Assembly (NCBI RefSeq): GCF_000334915.1
Contig: NZ_AMSF01000019.1
Span: 1-64,000, forward strand
DNA length: 64,000 bases
DNA from: Dyella ginsengisoli LA-4
GTDB taxonomy: Bacteria > Pseudomonadota > Gammaproteobacteria > Xanthomonadales > Rhodanobacteraceae
Reading direction: 5' to 3'
The notes beneath the pieces were generated by a model, which saw only the letters and a program-made list of their open reading frames with translations, ran no database searches and had not been told where the DNA came from. Shown piece by piece: positions 1 to 7,730 of this stretch (position 1 is its first letter; each line of letters opens with the position of its first letter). Both the position numbers and the translations under genes were made by a program.

Positions 1-78
1 GCTGGTGATGGTGCCCATCCAGGAACCGCGGCGCCAAGGCGCTCGGTTCCCGCCTCAACAACCTAAGGAGCAAGACCC

Positions 79-510
79 ATGCACACGCATACCGCCACTT
101 TCCACGGTGTTTCTCGGGCGACGGCACTGTCGCTGATCTGGAACGACACGCATACGGACTTCCGCAGCAGCAAGGGCTATCCCCGTTCGATTCTGACCCC
201 GCGTGGCTTGGTGGCGCTGGACAAACTGACCGACGACGAAATCCTCGTTCGCACGGCTTCGGCTATCCGCTTCAAGAACCATCGTGGCTTCGTGCAGCTT
301 GGTCTGACCGTTAACCCTAACCCTTCCCGTAGCTGGTGCGGCGCGATCGACCAGAACGGCGGCGCGTTCGTGGTGAACCTGCTTACCGGCGAGAGCCGCA
401 AGGTTTCCGACCACAGCGACAAGCGCACCCATGATGCGCGCCTGACGGCCGCATTCATGGCCAGCGAAGCGGAAGCCGACCGCATCGCCAAAGCTGCCCG
501 CAACGGTTGA
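79..510 (+). CDS. hypothetical plasmid protein, 143 aa
   Basis: The start ATG is preceded by a good ribosome-binding site (AAGGAG, 8 bases upstream). The protein has no signal peptide or membrane segment. The first half is hydrophilic with an SKGYPRS-like basic patch; the C-terminus is a charged Ala-rich helix. I do not recognise a family. It is followed after 12 bases by another small gene, and both end at a strong terminator, so they form the tail of an operon that starts left of the window. GC-rich third positions support coding. Confidence 0.7.
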   Translation: MHTHTATFHGVSRATALSLIWNDTHTDFRSSKGYPRSILTPRGLVALDKLTDDEILVRTASAIRFKNHRGFVQLGLTVNPNPSRSWCGAIDQNGGAFVVNLLTGESRKVSDHSDKRTHDARLTAAFMASEAEADRIAKAARNG

Positions 511-522
511 GGGAGACACACC

Positions 523-894
523 ATGTGCAACGTCTACGCAACCGCCCAGACCCTCGCCCAGCTCGATGCCGCCATGCGCGAGCCGCACGCCCGCACGGTG
601 GCGATCGCCAAGCGGGTCCGGTTCTACCAGCAAGCCGTCCTGCTCTTTGCCGTGCGCCGCCTCAACAGCCTCGGTGATCTGGTTCCCAGCTCCACCCTTT
701 CGGAGCGATCGCTCGACCAGGTGTTCGAGGATCCGCGCTACTCGGACGCGGTGGTCGCCCACATCGTCCAGCTGGCCGACCGCGATCCGGCCTTCAGGGC
801 CGCGCTCATCGAGCAGGAAGGGCCGATCGTGCTGAGCCAGTGGCGCGCACACCGCGCCGCGCCCCAGCTCGGCCTGTTCGCCAGCGCAGCCTAA
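523..894 (+). CDS. hypothetical plasmid protein, 123 aa
   Basis: A soluble, mostly helical protein of 123 residues with no recognised domain. A GGGAGA ribosome-binding site precedes the ATG. It directly follows the 143-aa gene and is the last gene before the intrinsic terminator, so it is probably co-transcribed with its neighbour. A longer reading frame on the opposite strand over the same DNA has no ribosome-binding site and weaker codon structure, so I treat it as a shadow. Function unknown. Confidence 0.65.
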   Translation: MCNVYATAQTLAQLDAAMREPHARTVAIAKRVRFYQQAVLLFAVRRLNSLGDLVPSSTLSERSLDQVFEDPRYSDAVVAHIVQLADRDPAFRAALIEQEGPIVLSQWRAHRAAPQLGLFASAA

Positions 895-901
895 CCCCAT
901 C

Positions 902-934
902 GCTCGGGGTCACCCGACCCTGAGCCCTTTTTTT
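902..934 (+). terminator. intrinsic terminator
   Basis: Ten-base stem (GCTCGGGGTC with GACCCTGAGC, one mismatch), loop ACCC, then CC and seven T residues. It ends the operon of the two upstream small genes and insulates the promoter/operator at 944-971. Confidence 0.8.
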
Positions 935-943
935 GTTGCAAGC

Positions 944-971
944 TGTCCGTGGTATATACACAATACGGACA
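944..971 (+). promoter_or_regulatory. plasmid-wide operator/promoter, copy A
   Basis: Palindromic half-sites TGTCCGT and ACGGACA separated by 14 bases whose AT-rich core contains TATATA. The same 7-N14-7 architecture occurs at six other places in this window, each upstream of an operon. Here it lies 20 bases before the start of the CsrA-like gene, so it should control the whole 992-6385 operon. A core overlapping a -10-like sequence suggests a repressor that blocks RNA polymerase. Confidence 0.75.
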
Positions 972-991
972 CGGAACGAAGGAGAGCACCC

Positions 992-1339
992 GTGTTGATC
1001 CTGCACCGCACCGTCGGCACCGCCCTGGTCATCGGCGACAACATCACCCTCACCGTCTTGAGCGCCAAGGCCAAGAAAGTCCGCGTAGCCGTCGAGTCCC
1101 CGGCCAACGCGACCGACACCACATGCCGCGTCGAACGCGTCAGCGAGGGCGAGAGCTTCAACCTGCTGGGTGACCAGATCACCGTCACCATCCTCGGCGT
1201 CAAAGGCCGCGACGTGCGCCTCGGCATCGCCGCTCCGAAGGCCGTGCCCGTTCACCGGCAGGAAATCTATGAGCGGATCCTCGCCGAGCACGGCCAGGTG
1301 CAGGCGCTCGACACCCTGCGCGGCAAGAAGGAGGACTGA
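992..1339 (+). CDS. tandem CsrA-like RNA-binding protein, 115 aa
   Basis: Starts at GTG with the ribosome-binding site GAAGGAG. Residues 1-37 look like the first strands of CsrA (MLILHR, then [11 protein letters not shown]). Residues 46-96 repeat the fold, with the CsrA core [10 protein letters not shown] and the signature [10 protein letters not shown] (R89 matches the RNA-binding Arg44 of CsrA). Ordinary CsrA is about 60-70 aa, so this is close to a duplicated, single-chain version whose first copy has lost its C-terminal RNA-binding helix. CsrA binds GGA motifs in mRNA leaders and controls translation. As the first gene after operator A it could regulate this operon or host mRNAs; the target is inference. 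Confidence 0.75.
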   Translation: MLILHRTVGTALVIGDNITLTVLSAKAKKVRVAVESPANATDTTCRVERVSEGESFNLLGDQITVTILGVKGRDVRLGIAAPKAVPVHRQEIYERILAEHGQVQALDTLRGKKED

Positions 1340-1342
1340 GCC

Positions 1343-2974
1343 ATGGTCGAGAATCGCGAAATCCGCGTGTTCCACGTCTGCGGCGCCATCGGCGGCGGAG
1401 CCAAAGGCTTCCAGCGCGCCTCTGTGCGTGTCGGCAACCTGCAGGGCGTGTTCCGTTGCCTGGGCAGCGTCGACGTCGACCCGGCCGCGTGCCGCGACTT
1501 CGAGAAGCTGATCGGCAGCAAAGCCACGGTCATGGACCTGTTCAGCCGCGACCAGTACACCGCGTGGCACGGCCACGAGCCGCCGGCAGGCTGGCGCGAG
1601 GCCACCCCGGAGGACATTCGCCGCGCCGCCGGCAACGAGCGGCCGCACATCGTCTTCACCAGCTCCCCGTGCAAGGGCTTTTCCGGCCTGTTGAACGAAG
1701 GCCGGGCCAAGACGGCGAAGTACCAGGCCCTCAACGAGCTGGCGTTGCGCTCCGTGTGGTTGTCCATGGAAGCGTGGAAGGACGATCCGCCGGAGTTTTT
1801 CCTGCTGGAGAACGTGCCGCGCATCGCCACGCGTGGCCGCCGTCTGCTGGACCAGCTGCGCGGCTTGCTTGAGCACTACGGCTACGCCGTGGCCGAGACC
1901 ACCCATGATTGCGGCGAGCTGGGCGGCATGGCGCAGAGCCGCAAGCGGTTCCTGCTGGTGGCCCGCCACCAGGCCAAGGTGCCGCCGTTCCTGTACGAGC
2001 CGCCTGCGCGGCCGTTGCGCGGCATCGGCACGCTGCTTGACCGCTGCCCGCTGCCCGGTGACGTAGAACGCGCCGGCCCCATGCACCGTGTGCCTGCGTT
2101 GCAGTGGAAGACCTGGGTACGCCTCGCGTTCGTGGAAGCCGGCAACGACTGGCGGTCGCTGCAGAAGCTTCGCGTGGCCGATGGCGTGCTGCAGGACTTC
2201 TGCATCGTGCCGGAGCACGCGATGCCCGGTGCGCAGACGCACCCGGTCAACGATCCGCGCTTCAACCAGTCGGCACGCTGGAACGACGGCCAGCAGTACG
2301 GCGTGCAGCGCTGGGAGGACACCAGCGGAACGATCACCGGCCAGCCCAACCCGGGGCAAGGGCGCTTCTCAGTGGCTGATCCCCGATGCAGCGGCGGGTT
2401 CGAGGGCAAGGGCAAGTACAAGGTGACGCGCTACGACCAGCCGACCGGCACGGTCATCAGCGGCAGCACCACCGGACAGGGCGCTTTCGCCGTCGCGGAT
2501 CCGCGCCCTTCGATCGACCGCAGTGCGGGCAACTACCTCACCGCCGGTCACTACGGCGTGGTGCCGTACGACGCCACATCCAAGGCAGTCACGGGGTCGG
2601 CTTGCCACGACAACGGCTTTTGGTCTGTCGCCGATCCGCGCGTCCCGGAGCCGTCCGAGAAGCTGACTTGCGTGATCCGTTCTCTCGACGGCACATGGCA
2701 CCGCGCCCTTACGACTTTCGAGCTTTCGGTTTTGCAAAGTCTGATCGACCCCGAAGAGCAACTGGAACTTGACGGGCTCAGCGACCAGGCCTGGCGCGAG
2801 CGCATCGGCAATGCGGTGCCGCCGGACGCGGCTGAGGCCGTCGCCATCGTCATGGGCCGCACGCTGTTGGCCGCGTGGAGCGGGCAGACCTTTTTCCTCG
2901 ACTCGATGCCCATCTGGGTGCGCCAGGTGGGCGTGGCGATCGCGCTTCCCGGCAACGTTGCGGAGGCGGCATGA
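1343..2974 (+). CDS. C5-cytosine DNA methyltransferase, 543 aa
   Basis: Recognised by the ordered motifs of 5-methylcytosine methyltransferases: the catalytic Pro-Cys in SSPCKGFS (C110), the ENV motif (E156-N157-V158), QSRKRFLLVA (about residues 198-207) and the C-terminal motif X RIGNAVPPDAA. It transfers a methyl group from S-adenosylmethionine to cytosine. The target-recognition part holds three repeats of about 50 residues, each ending in VADPR (roughly residues 305-445), a form common in phage and plasmid enzymes. No cognate restriction endonuclease is obvious next to it, although 4628-5212 has a nuclease-like fold. Its stop overlaps the start of the next gene by ATGA, indicating translational coupling. 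Confidence 0.9.
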   Translation: MVENREIRVFHVCGAIGGGAKGFQRASVRVGNLQGVFRCLGSVDVDPAACRDFEKLIGSKATVMDLFSRDQYTAWHGHEPPAGWREATPEDIRRAAGNERPHIVFTSSPCKGFSGLLNEGRAKTAKYQALNELALRSVWLSMEAWKDDPPEFFLLENVPRIATRGRRLLDQLRGLLEHYGYAVAETTHDCGELGGMAQSRKRFLLVARHQAKVPPFLYEPPARPLRGIGTLLDRCPLPGDVERAGPMHRVPALQWKTWVRLAFVEAGNDWRSLQKLRVADGVLQDFCIVPEHAMPGAQTHPVNDPRFNQSARWNDGQQYGVQRWEDTSGTITGQPNPGQGRFSVADPRCSGGFEGKGKYKVTRYDQPTGTVISGSTTGQGAFAVADPRPSIDRSAGNYLTAGHYGVVPYDATSKAVTGSACHDNGFWSVADPRVPEPSEKLTCVIRSLDGTWHRALTTFELSVLQSLIDPEEQLELDGLSDQAWRERIGNAVPPDAAEAVAIVMGRTLLAAWSGQTFFLDSMPIWVRQVGVAIALPGNVAEAA

Positions 2975-3912
2975 CTCAGCACCTTGTAAGCGTGTCCGGC
3001 GGCAAGGACAGCACGGCGGTCTACCTGCTGGCCATGGAATCGGGTCGCCCGTTTCGGGCGGTGTTCGCCGACACCGGGAACGAGCACGAGCAGACGTACG
3101 AGTACGTTGATCGACTGCACGAACGCACGGGCGGTCCCAAGGTCGAAGTCGTGCGCGCCGATTTCACCAAGGAGCTGGCCAGGCACCGCGAGTATCTGTT
3201 GCGCGAGTGGCCCAAGCAGGGCATCCCCGATGCGGTTGTGCAGGAGGCCGCTGCCCTGCACGAGCCGACCGGAAACCCGTACCTGGACCTGTGCATCAGC
3301 AAGGGGCGATTCCCCTCCCGCATGGCCCAGTTCTGCACCGGGGAATTGAAAGAAATTCCCATCACCACGCAGGTGGTCGGCCCGATGCTCCGCAACGGGC
3401 CTGTCCTGCAGTGGCTCGGAATCCGTGCGGCCGAGAGCCGCAACCGGGCGCGCCAACCGCGCTACAACCACCACGAGTCCGGCTCGATGGTCTGGCGACC
3501 GATCTTCCGCTGGTCGATCGACCAGGTGTGGGACATCCACAAGCGGCACGGGATCGAGCGCAATCCGCTGTACACGATGGGCATGGGCCGGGTCGGCTGC
3601 ATGCCCTGCATCAACTGCCGCAAGAGCGAGCTGCGCGCCATCGCCCTGCAGTTCCCGGAGCACATCGACCGCATCGAACGGTGGGAGTCGATCGTGGCGG
3701 CCGCGAACAAGCGCCGTTCGGCGACGTTCTTTCCGGCGGTTACCGACCCCACCGACGTGGATCGGCCGGGCACGTACTCGCGCATCCGCACGCTGGTCGA
3801 GTGGAGCAAGACCGGGCGCGGCGGTCGGCAGTACGACATGTTTTTCGCTCAACAGGCCGGCGGCGGCTGCGCTTCCGATTTGGGCTTGTGCGAAGGAGCC
3901 GACCATGGCTGA
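2971..3912 (+). CDS. PAPS reductase/DndC-like ATP-pyrophosphatase, 313 aa
   Basis: The start ATG overlaps the methyltransferase stop. The N-terminal SGGKDS loop (residues 9-14) is the PP-loop of N-type ATP pyrophosphatases, the fold of PAPS reductase, TtcA and DndC. C122 in FCTGELK and C210-x2-C213-x2-C216 (GCMPCINC) could hold an Fe-S cluster, as in DndC-type or thiolation enzymes. Such proteins adenylate or sulfurate substrates, and similar phage and plasmid genes often sit beside DNA methyltransferases. The substrate here is unknown; a role in nucleic-acid modification is inference from the coupling to the methyltransferase. Confidence 0.8.
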   Translation: MTQHLVSVSGGKDSTAVYLLAMESGRPFRAVFADTGNEHEQTYEYVDRLHERTGGPKVEVVRADFTKELARHREYLLREWPKQGIPDAVVQEAAALHEPTGNPYLDLCISKGRFPSRMAQFCTGELKEIPITTQVVGPMLRNGPVLQWLGIRAAESRNRARQPRYNHHESGSMVWRPIFRWSIDQVWDIHKRHGIERNPLYTMGMGRVGCMPCINCRKSELRAIALQFPEHIDRIERWESIVAAANKRRSATFFPAVTDPTDVDRPGTYSRIRTLVEWSKTGRGGRQYDMFFAQQAGGGCASDLGLCEGADHG

Positions 3913-4186
3913 GCCAGCACGCGCCAACCAGCTGACCGCGCCGATGCGCTCGATGCGCGAGTCCATGCGCTCCATCTGGGGCGAGCAGTACCTGCAGCGC
4001 GTCGCCCCGTGGAAAGAGGCAATCACCCGGATCGCCGACCGCGAGCACATGGAGCCCCTGCAGGCCGCCATCCAGTTGGCGAACACCACCGACGGCAATG
4101 GCCTTGCCGTGGTGGCCACCTTCGCCGCGTACGTCGAGCTGGTCGAAGGAACCACCCAACCGCAAGCACCAGGAGCTACCCCGTGA
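3905..4186 (+). CDS. small hypothetical protein, 93 aa
   Basis: ATG with ribosome-binding site GAAGGAG overlaps the end of the PAPS-reductase-like gene. It is a soluble helical protein with a Met/Arg-rich N-terminus (TAPMRSMRESMRSIWGEQY). No family recognised. Its stop overlaps the GTG of the next gene, so it belongs to the coupled operon behind the methyltransferase. Confidence 0.65.
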   Translation: MAEPARANQLTAPMRSMRESMRSIWGEQYLQRVAPWKEAITRIADREHMEPLQAAIQLANTTDGNGLAVVATFAAYVELVEGTTQPQAPGATP

Positions 4187-4422
4187 TTTCGAGCCTCTTT
4201 GCCACCGCGACCTGCATCGGCTGCGGCTGTACGGACCATCGCGCATGCCTGAACCCACATTCCGGCGAGCCGTGCTCATGGCTGCGCGTCGATCGAGCGA
4301 AAGGAACCGGCGTCTGCAGCGAATGCCAGGCCTTCACGTCCCGCTGGGACGAGGAAGCCCGAGCAGCTGCCGGCGTCGCCGGCACGCCGGCCAACCCCAC
4401 CCCGGCGACACCGAACCCGTGA
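4183..4422 (+). CDS. small cysteine-rich putative zinc-binding protein, 79 aa
   Basis: GTG start overlapping the upstream stop (GTGA). The N-terminal half has CIGCGCTDHRAC, then PCSW, then GVCSEC: six or seven cysteines and a histidine spaced like a zinc-ribbon or treble-clef site. The C-terminus is a Pro/Ala tail. Proteins of this C-x2-C-x-C layout are frequent in phages and plasmids with unknown roles. Probably a zinc-binding partner in the modification operon. Confidence 0.6.
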   Translation: MISSLFATATCIGCGCTDHRACLNPHSGEPCSWLRVDRAKGTGVCSECQAFTSRWDEEARAAAGVAGTPANPTPATPNP

Positions 4423-4430
4423 GTCCGACC

Positions 4431-4631
4431 ATGAACAAGCAACAGCGCCTGCAGCTTATTCGGCAGATCCACCAGGGCGAAGACCACGCCGCCCCGACGC
4501 CTCCGCCGGCACCCAAGCCCAAGCCGCTGCGGCGGCGCTGGGGCATGACGCCCATGGTGCCGCTTGGGGAATCCTCGCGGCATCGGGCGCTGCCGAACTA
4601 CATGTTCACCACGTTGCGGAGCCGTACGTGA
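4431..4631 (+). CDS. small basic hypothetical protein, 66 aa
   Basis: ATG-started frame in the operon, between the cysteine-rich gene and the nuclease-like gene (overlapping the latter by four bases). The middle is Pro/Lys-rich (APKPKPLRRRW). No recognised domain. The overlap pattern rather than the sequence supports it being real. Confidence 0.5.
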   Translation: MNKQQRLQLIRQIHQGEDHAAPTPPPAPKPKPLRRRWGMTPMVPLGESSRHRALPNYMFTTLRSRT

Positions 4632-5212
4632 GCCTGACCCATGGCCAACTCTGCCAGATCGGCGCCAGGTGGCTGCGCGGCCGAGGCCGCTGCCCGATCG
4701 TGCTGACCGAGTTCGCCTGCCAACTGACCGAACAGCCTGACGTACTCGGCCTGCGGAACGCTGGCCAGGACTCCCTGCTGATCGAGGCCAAGGCCTCTCG
4801 CTCGGACTTCCTCGCGGACAAGCGCAAGCCGCACCGCAGCGATCGAGCGATCGAAGCGCTGGGAAGCTACCGCTGGTATCTGTGCGAGCCTGACGTCATC
4901 CGCGTTCAGGACCTGCCCGAACGCTGGGGCCTTCTCTACGCCTCGCGGAACCGCGTGCAGCTGATCGCCGGAGCGGATCCCGACCGGCACTACTGGCCGG
5001 CGGAGACCGACGTCTGGCGCTGGCCAGCCGGTGCCGGCGAGCTGACAGTGATGTTCAGCGTGCTCCGCCGGCTGCAGCTGCAGCTCGGCGCGGAAGCCTT
5101 CCGCGAGGCTTCACATCGCCGCCTCATGGTCACGCCCAAGCCATCCCCCGTTCGCGATCCACGCGCGACTCACACGCGCTACGCCGCATCCAGCGCGCCA
5201 TCCAGCGATTGA
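4628..5212 (+). CDS. MmcB-like PD-(D/E)XK nuclease-fold protein, 194 aa
   Basis: GTG start overlapping the previous stop. Residues about 38-63 read DVLGLRNAG...LLIEAKASRSDFLADKRK, which matches the active-site pattern of PD-(D/E)XK nucleases (D, then E-x-K) and the S-R-x-D-F stretch of MmcB-type DNA-repair proteins. A C-terminal basic tail follows. It could be a repair nuclease or the endonuclease partner of the operon's methyltransferase; the sequence does not decide between them. Confidence 0.55.
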   Translation: MSLTHGQLCQIGARWLRGRGRCPIVLTEFACQLTEQPDVLGLRNAGQDSLLIEAKASRSDFLADKRKPHRSDRAIEALGSYRWYLCEPDVIRVQDLPERWGLLYASRNRVQLIAGADPDRHYWPAETDVWRWPAGAGELTVMFSVLRRLQLQLGAEAFREASHRRLMVTPKPSPVRDPRATHTRYAASSAPSSD

Positions 5213-5234
5213 CCACACCCACGAAAGGACACCC

Positions 5235-6155
5235 ATGCAACTGCATCGAGCACTCTGCCTGTTTCGCTTCTCGCCGGCTGTCGCCGACGATCTCAACCGC
5301 CTTGACGATGCTCTGACAGAGCACCGGCTGCGCCCCTGCGGGCCGCAGGAGATGGCCACCCGGGGCTTCGTTCCGCCGATCGGGCGTGGACCGGACGCGG
5401 CCTTGACCCACAGCGTCAACGCCTGCACCTGGTTCACGGTGGGAGGCGAGGACAAGGTGCTGCCGCCGGCCGTGGTGAACGACGAGCTGCAGCGCAAGGT
5501 GCAGAAGATCGCCGAGGAAGAAGGCCGCAAGGTCGGCGGGCGCGAGCGCAAGCGCATCAAGGAAGACCTGCTCAACGAGCTGCTGCCGCGCGCCTTCGTG
5601 CGCAGCTCGCGCCTGAACGCCTACGTCGACAAAAGGAACGGCTGGCTGGTCGTCGACTCGACCAGTCGCAAAGCGGCGGAGAATGCGCTGAGCCAGGTGC
5701 GCGAGGCGTTGGGCAGCTTCCCGGCCGTGCCGCTCGCGCCGGAGGAATCCCCGCGGATCCTCATGACCGATTGGCTGGCCAACGGCAACCTCCCCGAAGG
5801 TCTCGCGCTAGGCGATGAGTGCGAGCTTCGCGACCCCGCCACGGCCACGGGCGCGATCGCCATTGCCCGCCGGCAAGACCTCGACAGCGACGAAGTGAAG
5901 GAGCACCTGCGCACGGGCAAGCAAGTCTGGCGGCTGGGGCTGACCTTCGGCGACCGGATGAGCTTTGTGCTCGGCGAGGACCTGGTCGTGCGTAAGCTGA
6001 AGTTCCTGGACGTGGTGCTCGACGAGCTGGGCGACAGCCACCAGGACGCCGCTGCAGAAGCCGATGCCGGCTTTGCCCTGCTCACGCTGGAGGTCGAGCG
6101 ACTGCTCGCCAAGCTGGCCGAGTGGTTCGGCCTCCCCCGCCCTGCCGACGCATGA
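5235..6155 (+). CDS. rdgC: RdgC, recombination-associated DNA-binding protein, 306 aa
   Basis: Full length for RdgC (E. coli about 303 aa) with family features throughout: N-terminal LHRALCLFRF, the GFVPPIGR segment, the ELLPRAF central stretch and MTDWLANG. RdgC forms a ring-shaped dimer around DNA and inhibits RecA-promoted strand exchange. On a conjugative plasmid it may limit SOS induction or recombination when single-stranded DNA enters a recipient. It has its own ribosome-binding site (GAAAGGA) after a 22-base gap but stays in the operon begun at 992. Confidence 0.9.
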   Translation: MQLHRALCLFRFSPAVADDLNRLDDALTEHRLRPCGPQEMATRGFVPPIGRGPDAALTHSVNACTWFTVGGEDKVLPPAVVNDELQRKVQKIAEEEGRKVGGRERKRIKEDLLNELLPRAFVRSSRLNAYVDKRNGWLVVDSTSRKAAENALSQVREALGSFPAVPLAPEESPRILMTDWLANGNLPEGLALGDECELRDPATATGAIAIARRQDLDSDEVKEHLRTGKQVWRLGLTFGDRMSFVLGEDLVVRKLKFLDVVLDELGDSHQDAAAEADAGFALLTLEVERLLAKLAEWFGLPRPADA

Positions 6156-6193
6156 TCGACTGCCGACCAACTTCCCACCGAGAACACACACCC

Positions 6194-6385
6194 ATGTCCT
6201 ACGACTTGAACACGCAATACATGACTATCGTCCTGGCGCTACCGCAGGACTCCGCCCAGCGCGCCAAGGTCGTGCAGAAGTTCGGAATCGACAACCAGGT
6301 GGATGGCGCACGCGTGACCGCTGTTTCCATCGGGGACTGCATCACCGAGCTGGAGCGCCGGGAAGAGGTCGAAGGGCTGCATTGA
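6194..6385 (+). CDS. small hypothetical protein, 63 aa
   Basis: Follows rdgC by 38 bases. The sequence contains a YMTIVLALPQDS strand-like stretch and an acidic C-terminal helix (ITELERREEVE). No family recognised. It is the last gene of the operon: more than 300 bases without genes follow. Confidence 0.55.
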   Translation: MSYDLNTQYMTIVLALPQDSAQRAKVVQKFGIDNQVDGARVTAVSIGDCITELERREEVEGLH

Positions 6386-6697
6386 TGGTCCGCTCGATCG
6401 GGCGGGGATGCGCTCTATTTGCGTGACTTGGGTCACAAAACAGGCAGGCAAAACCGCAGGATTTCGCGGTTTCCACGCGGACCAGTCGGCAAACCAAGCG
6501 TGACGGCGGTCGCGGAATTTCATCCTCGCCGATTGACGCAAACCCGCCTGTTCACTTACTTTTCATTCCGCGCTATATACACGACACGAAACAGCAAGAG
6601 GGCCAAAAACACGTCCGCGTCCTGCTCTGTAGGCCGGGGTTAAGAGAAACAAGCACGCCTTAAAGTGGTTCAAGATCCGTCACGGAAGGCCGAAGTT
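6386..6697. other. intergenic region with hairpin and operator copy B
   Basis: No gene seen. A 7-bp stem (AAACCGC/GCGGTTT, 6452-6473) lies early in the gap and may end the upstream operon, though no T-tract follows. The rest holds the promoter/operator at 6565-6592. Confidence 0.5.
6565..6592 (+). promoter_or_regulatory. plasmid-wide operator/promoter, copy B
   Basis: Half-sites ATTCCGC and ACGAAAC with the same 14-base spacer as the other copies. A possible promoter is TTCACT, 17 bases, TATATA inside the palindrome. It precedes the gene at 6698. This is the most diverged of the seven copies. Confidence 0.6.
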
Positions 6698-7105
6698 ATG
6701 GGAATGGACAACATGGATGCCAACAGGCTGGAGGCAGTGGTGCAGGAAGTCGTAGAAGCTCGCTCGGTAGTGTCCGAGTCTCCCCAGGTGATTCGCGTGT
6801 TGCCGGGCTTGCCACACCCCTCCGAGGTTCATATCCCCTTACCGGCGCTGGACGGCGCCTACCTCATCGTCACGCGCGGCCCGTCTCTTGAGCACGAAAG
6901 CATCTACGCCTGGCTCCAACCAGTCGGGCGCGGCGGTTGCACCGCCCTGATGACCTTCGAGGCCCTGTTGGTGGACTGTTCGATCGAGGATGAGGGCTTC
7001 GGCGGTGATCCGGTGGTACGGATCGGGTCCGCGAGCTTCCGCGTTGACCACGTCTACGCGCTCCAGCTGACCAGCCGACTCCGCTTCGCTTCGGCCGATG
7101 ACTGA
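6698..7105 (+). CDS. hypothetical protein, 135 aa
   Basis: ATG chosen at 6698 because GGAAGG lies upstream; a GTG at 6665 is possible. It is soluble and acidic at the N-terminus (an EAVVQEVVEARSVV helix), followed by beta-rich sequence. No known family. It lies about 100 bases behind operator copy B and so is probably under the plasmid-wide regulator. Confidence 0.6.
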   Translation: MGMDNMDANRLEAVVQEVVEARSVVSESPQVIRVLPGLPHPSEVHIPLPALDGAYLIVTRGPSLEHESIYAWLQPVGRGGCTALMTFEALLVDCSIEDEGFGGDPVVRIGSASFRVDHVYALQLTSRLRFASADD

Positions 7106-7223
7106 GCCTACGCCAACCCGCAGATGGTGGCGTGTCCCGCGCAAGCGGGCCATCGTCGTAGGCGTGCTGTGGTTTCTCTCAACTGTGCTCTTGCAGATCG
7201 TGGATCACCTTCACCACGGCTGA
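7098..7223 (+). CDS. single-pass membrane microprotein, 41 aa
   Basis: A very short frame whose ATG overlaps the end of the 135-aa gene by eight bases (ATGACTGA). It begins with a basic patch (TRRWWRVPRKRA), then one hydrophobic helix of about 18 residues (IVVGVLWFLSTVLLQIV), and ends DHLHHG. The positive-inside start and start-stop overlap suggest a real inner-membrane microprotein, but there is no homology evidence. Confidence 0.4.
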   Translation: MTEPTPTRRWWRVPRKRAIVVGVLWFLSTVLLQIVDHLHHG

Positions 7224-7276
7224 CGGCATTGCGCCAGCCGATGAAGGGAAGTCCACACCACGCATAGGGAGTTGAG

Positions 7277-7720
7277 ATGAACGAGACCGTGGCCGGCGCG
7301 ATGTCGGTCGACCAGTACCAGGCGCTTCAGCTCCTGGAAGAAGGTGTGATCGTCCAAGCGGAGGAAATTCGCTTCACGGCCTATCGGCCTGCAGGCGAAA
7401 TGAGCGTCCGGTTCAAGCTCCCGACGGCGAATGGTCGGCCGAGGTTCCTAGACTCCGAGGTCCGCTCGTACCGTGATGGCGTGCGGTTGATTACCGCGCT
7501 CTACGAGTGCCTCACCGACTGGGATGGCCACTTCGATGCCGAGAACGCAGCACGCGAGCACGCGCAGCTGCGTCCCGACGTGAGTGCTCGGCTCAAAGGG
7601 CGCCGGGCACGAGTGTGCACTTCTGGCATCAAGGAGCGAGGGCACGAGCGGTCGCTCGGATTCGTGACGGTCCTGACCTTTGCGGCGGACACCGCCAAGG
7701 CAACCAGACGTGCTGGCTGA
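7277..7720 (+). CDS. hypothetical protein, 147 aa
   Basis: ATG after a weak GGGAG ribosome-binding site. The N-terminal two thirds looks folded (DQYQALQLLEEGVI, then alternating strands); the C-terminal third is basic (LKGRRARVC). Family not recognised. The next gene overlaps or follows within a few bases. Confidence 0.5.
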   Translation: MNETVAGAMSVDQYQALQLLEEGVIVQAEEIRFTAYRPAGEMSVRFKLPTANGRPRFLDSEVRSYRDGVRLITALYECLTDWDGHFDAENAAREHAQLRPDVSARLKGRRARVCTSGIKERGHERSLGFVTVLTFAADTAKATRRAG

Positions 7721-7730
7721 GGCGCTGCCC

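Noticed and set aside
806-4260. Long minus-strand frames (517 and 569 codons) across the methyltransferase region
   Set aside because: They cover conserved plus-strand genes, lack start signals and show no recognisable domains.
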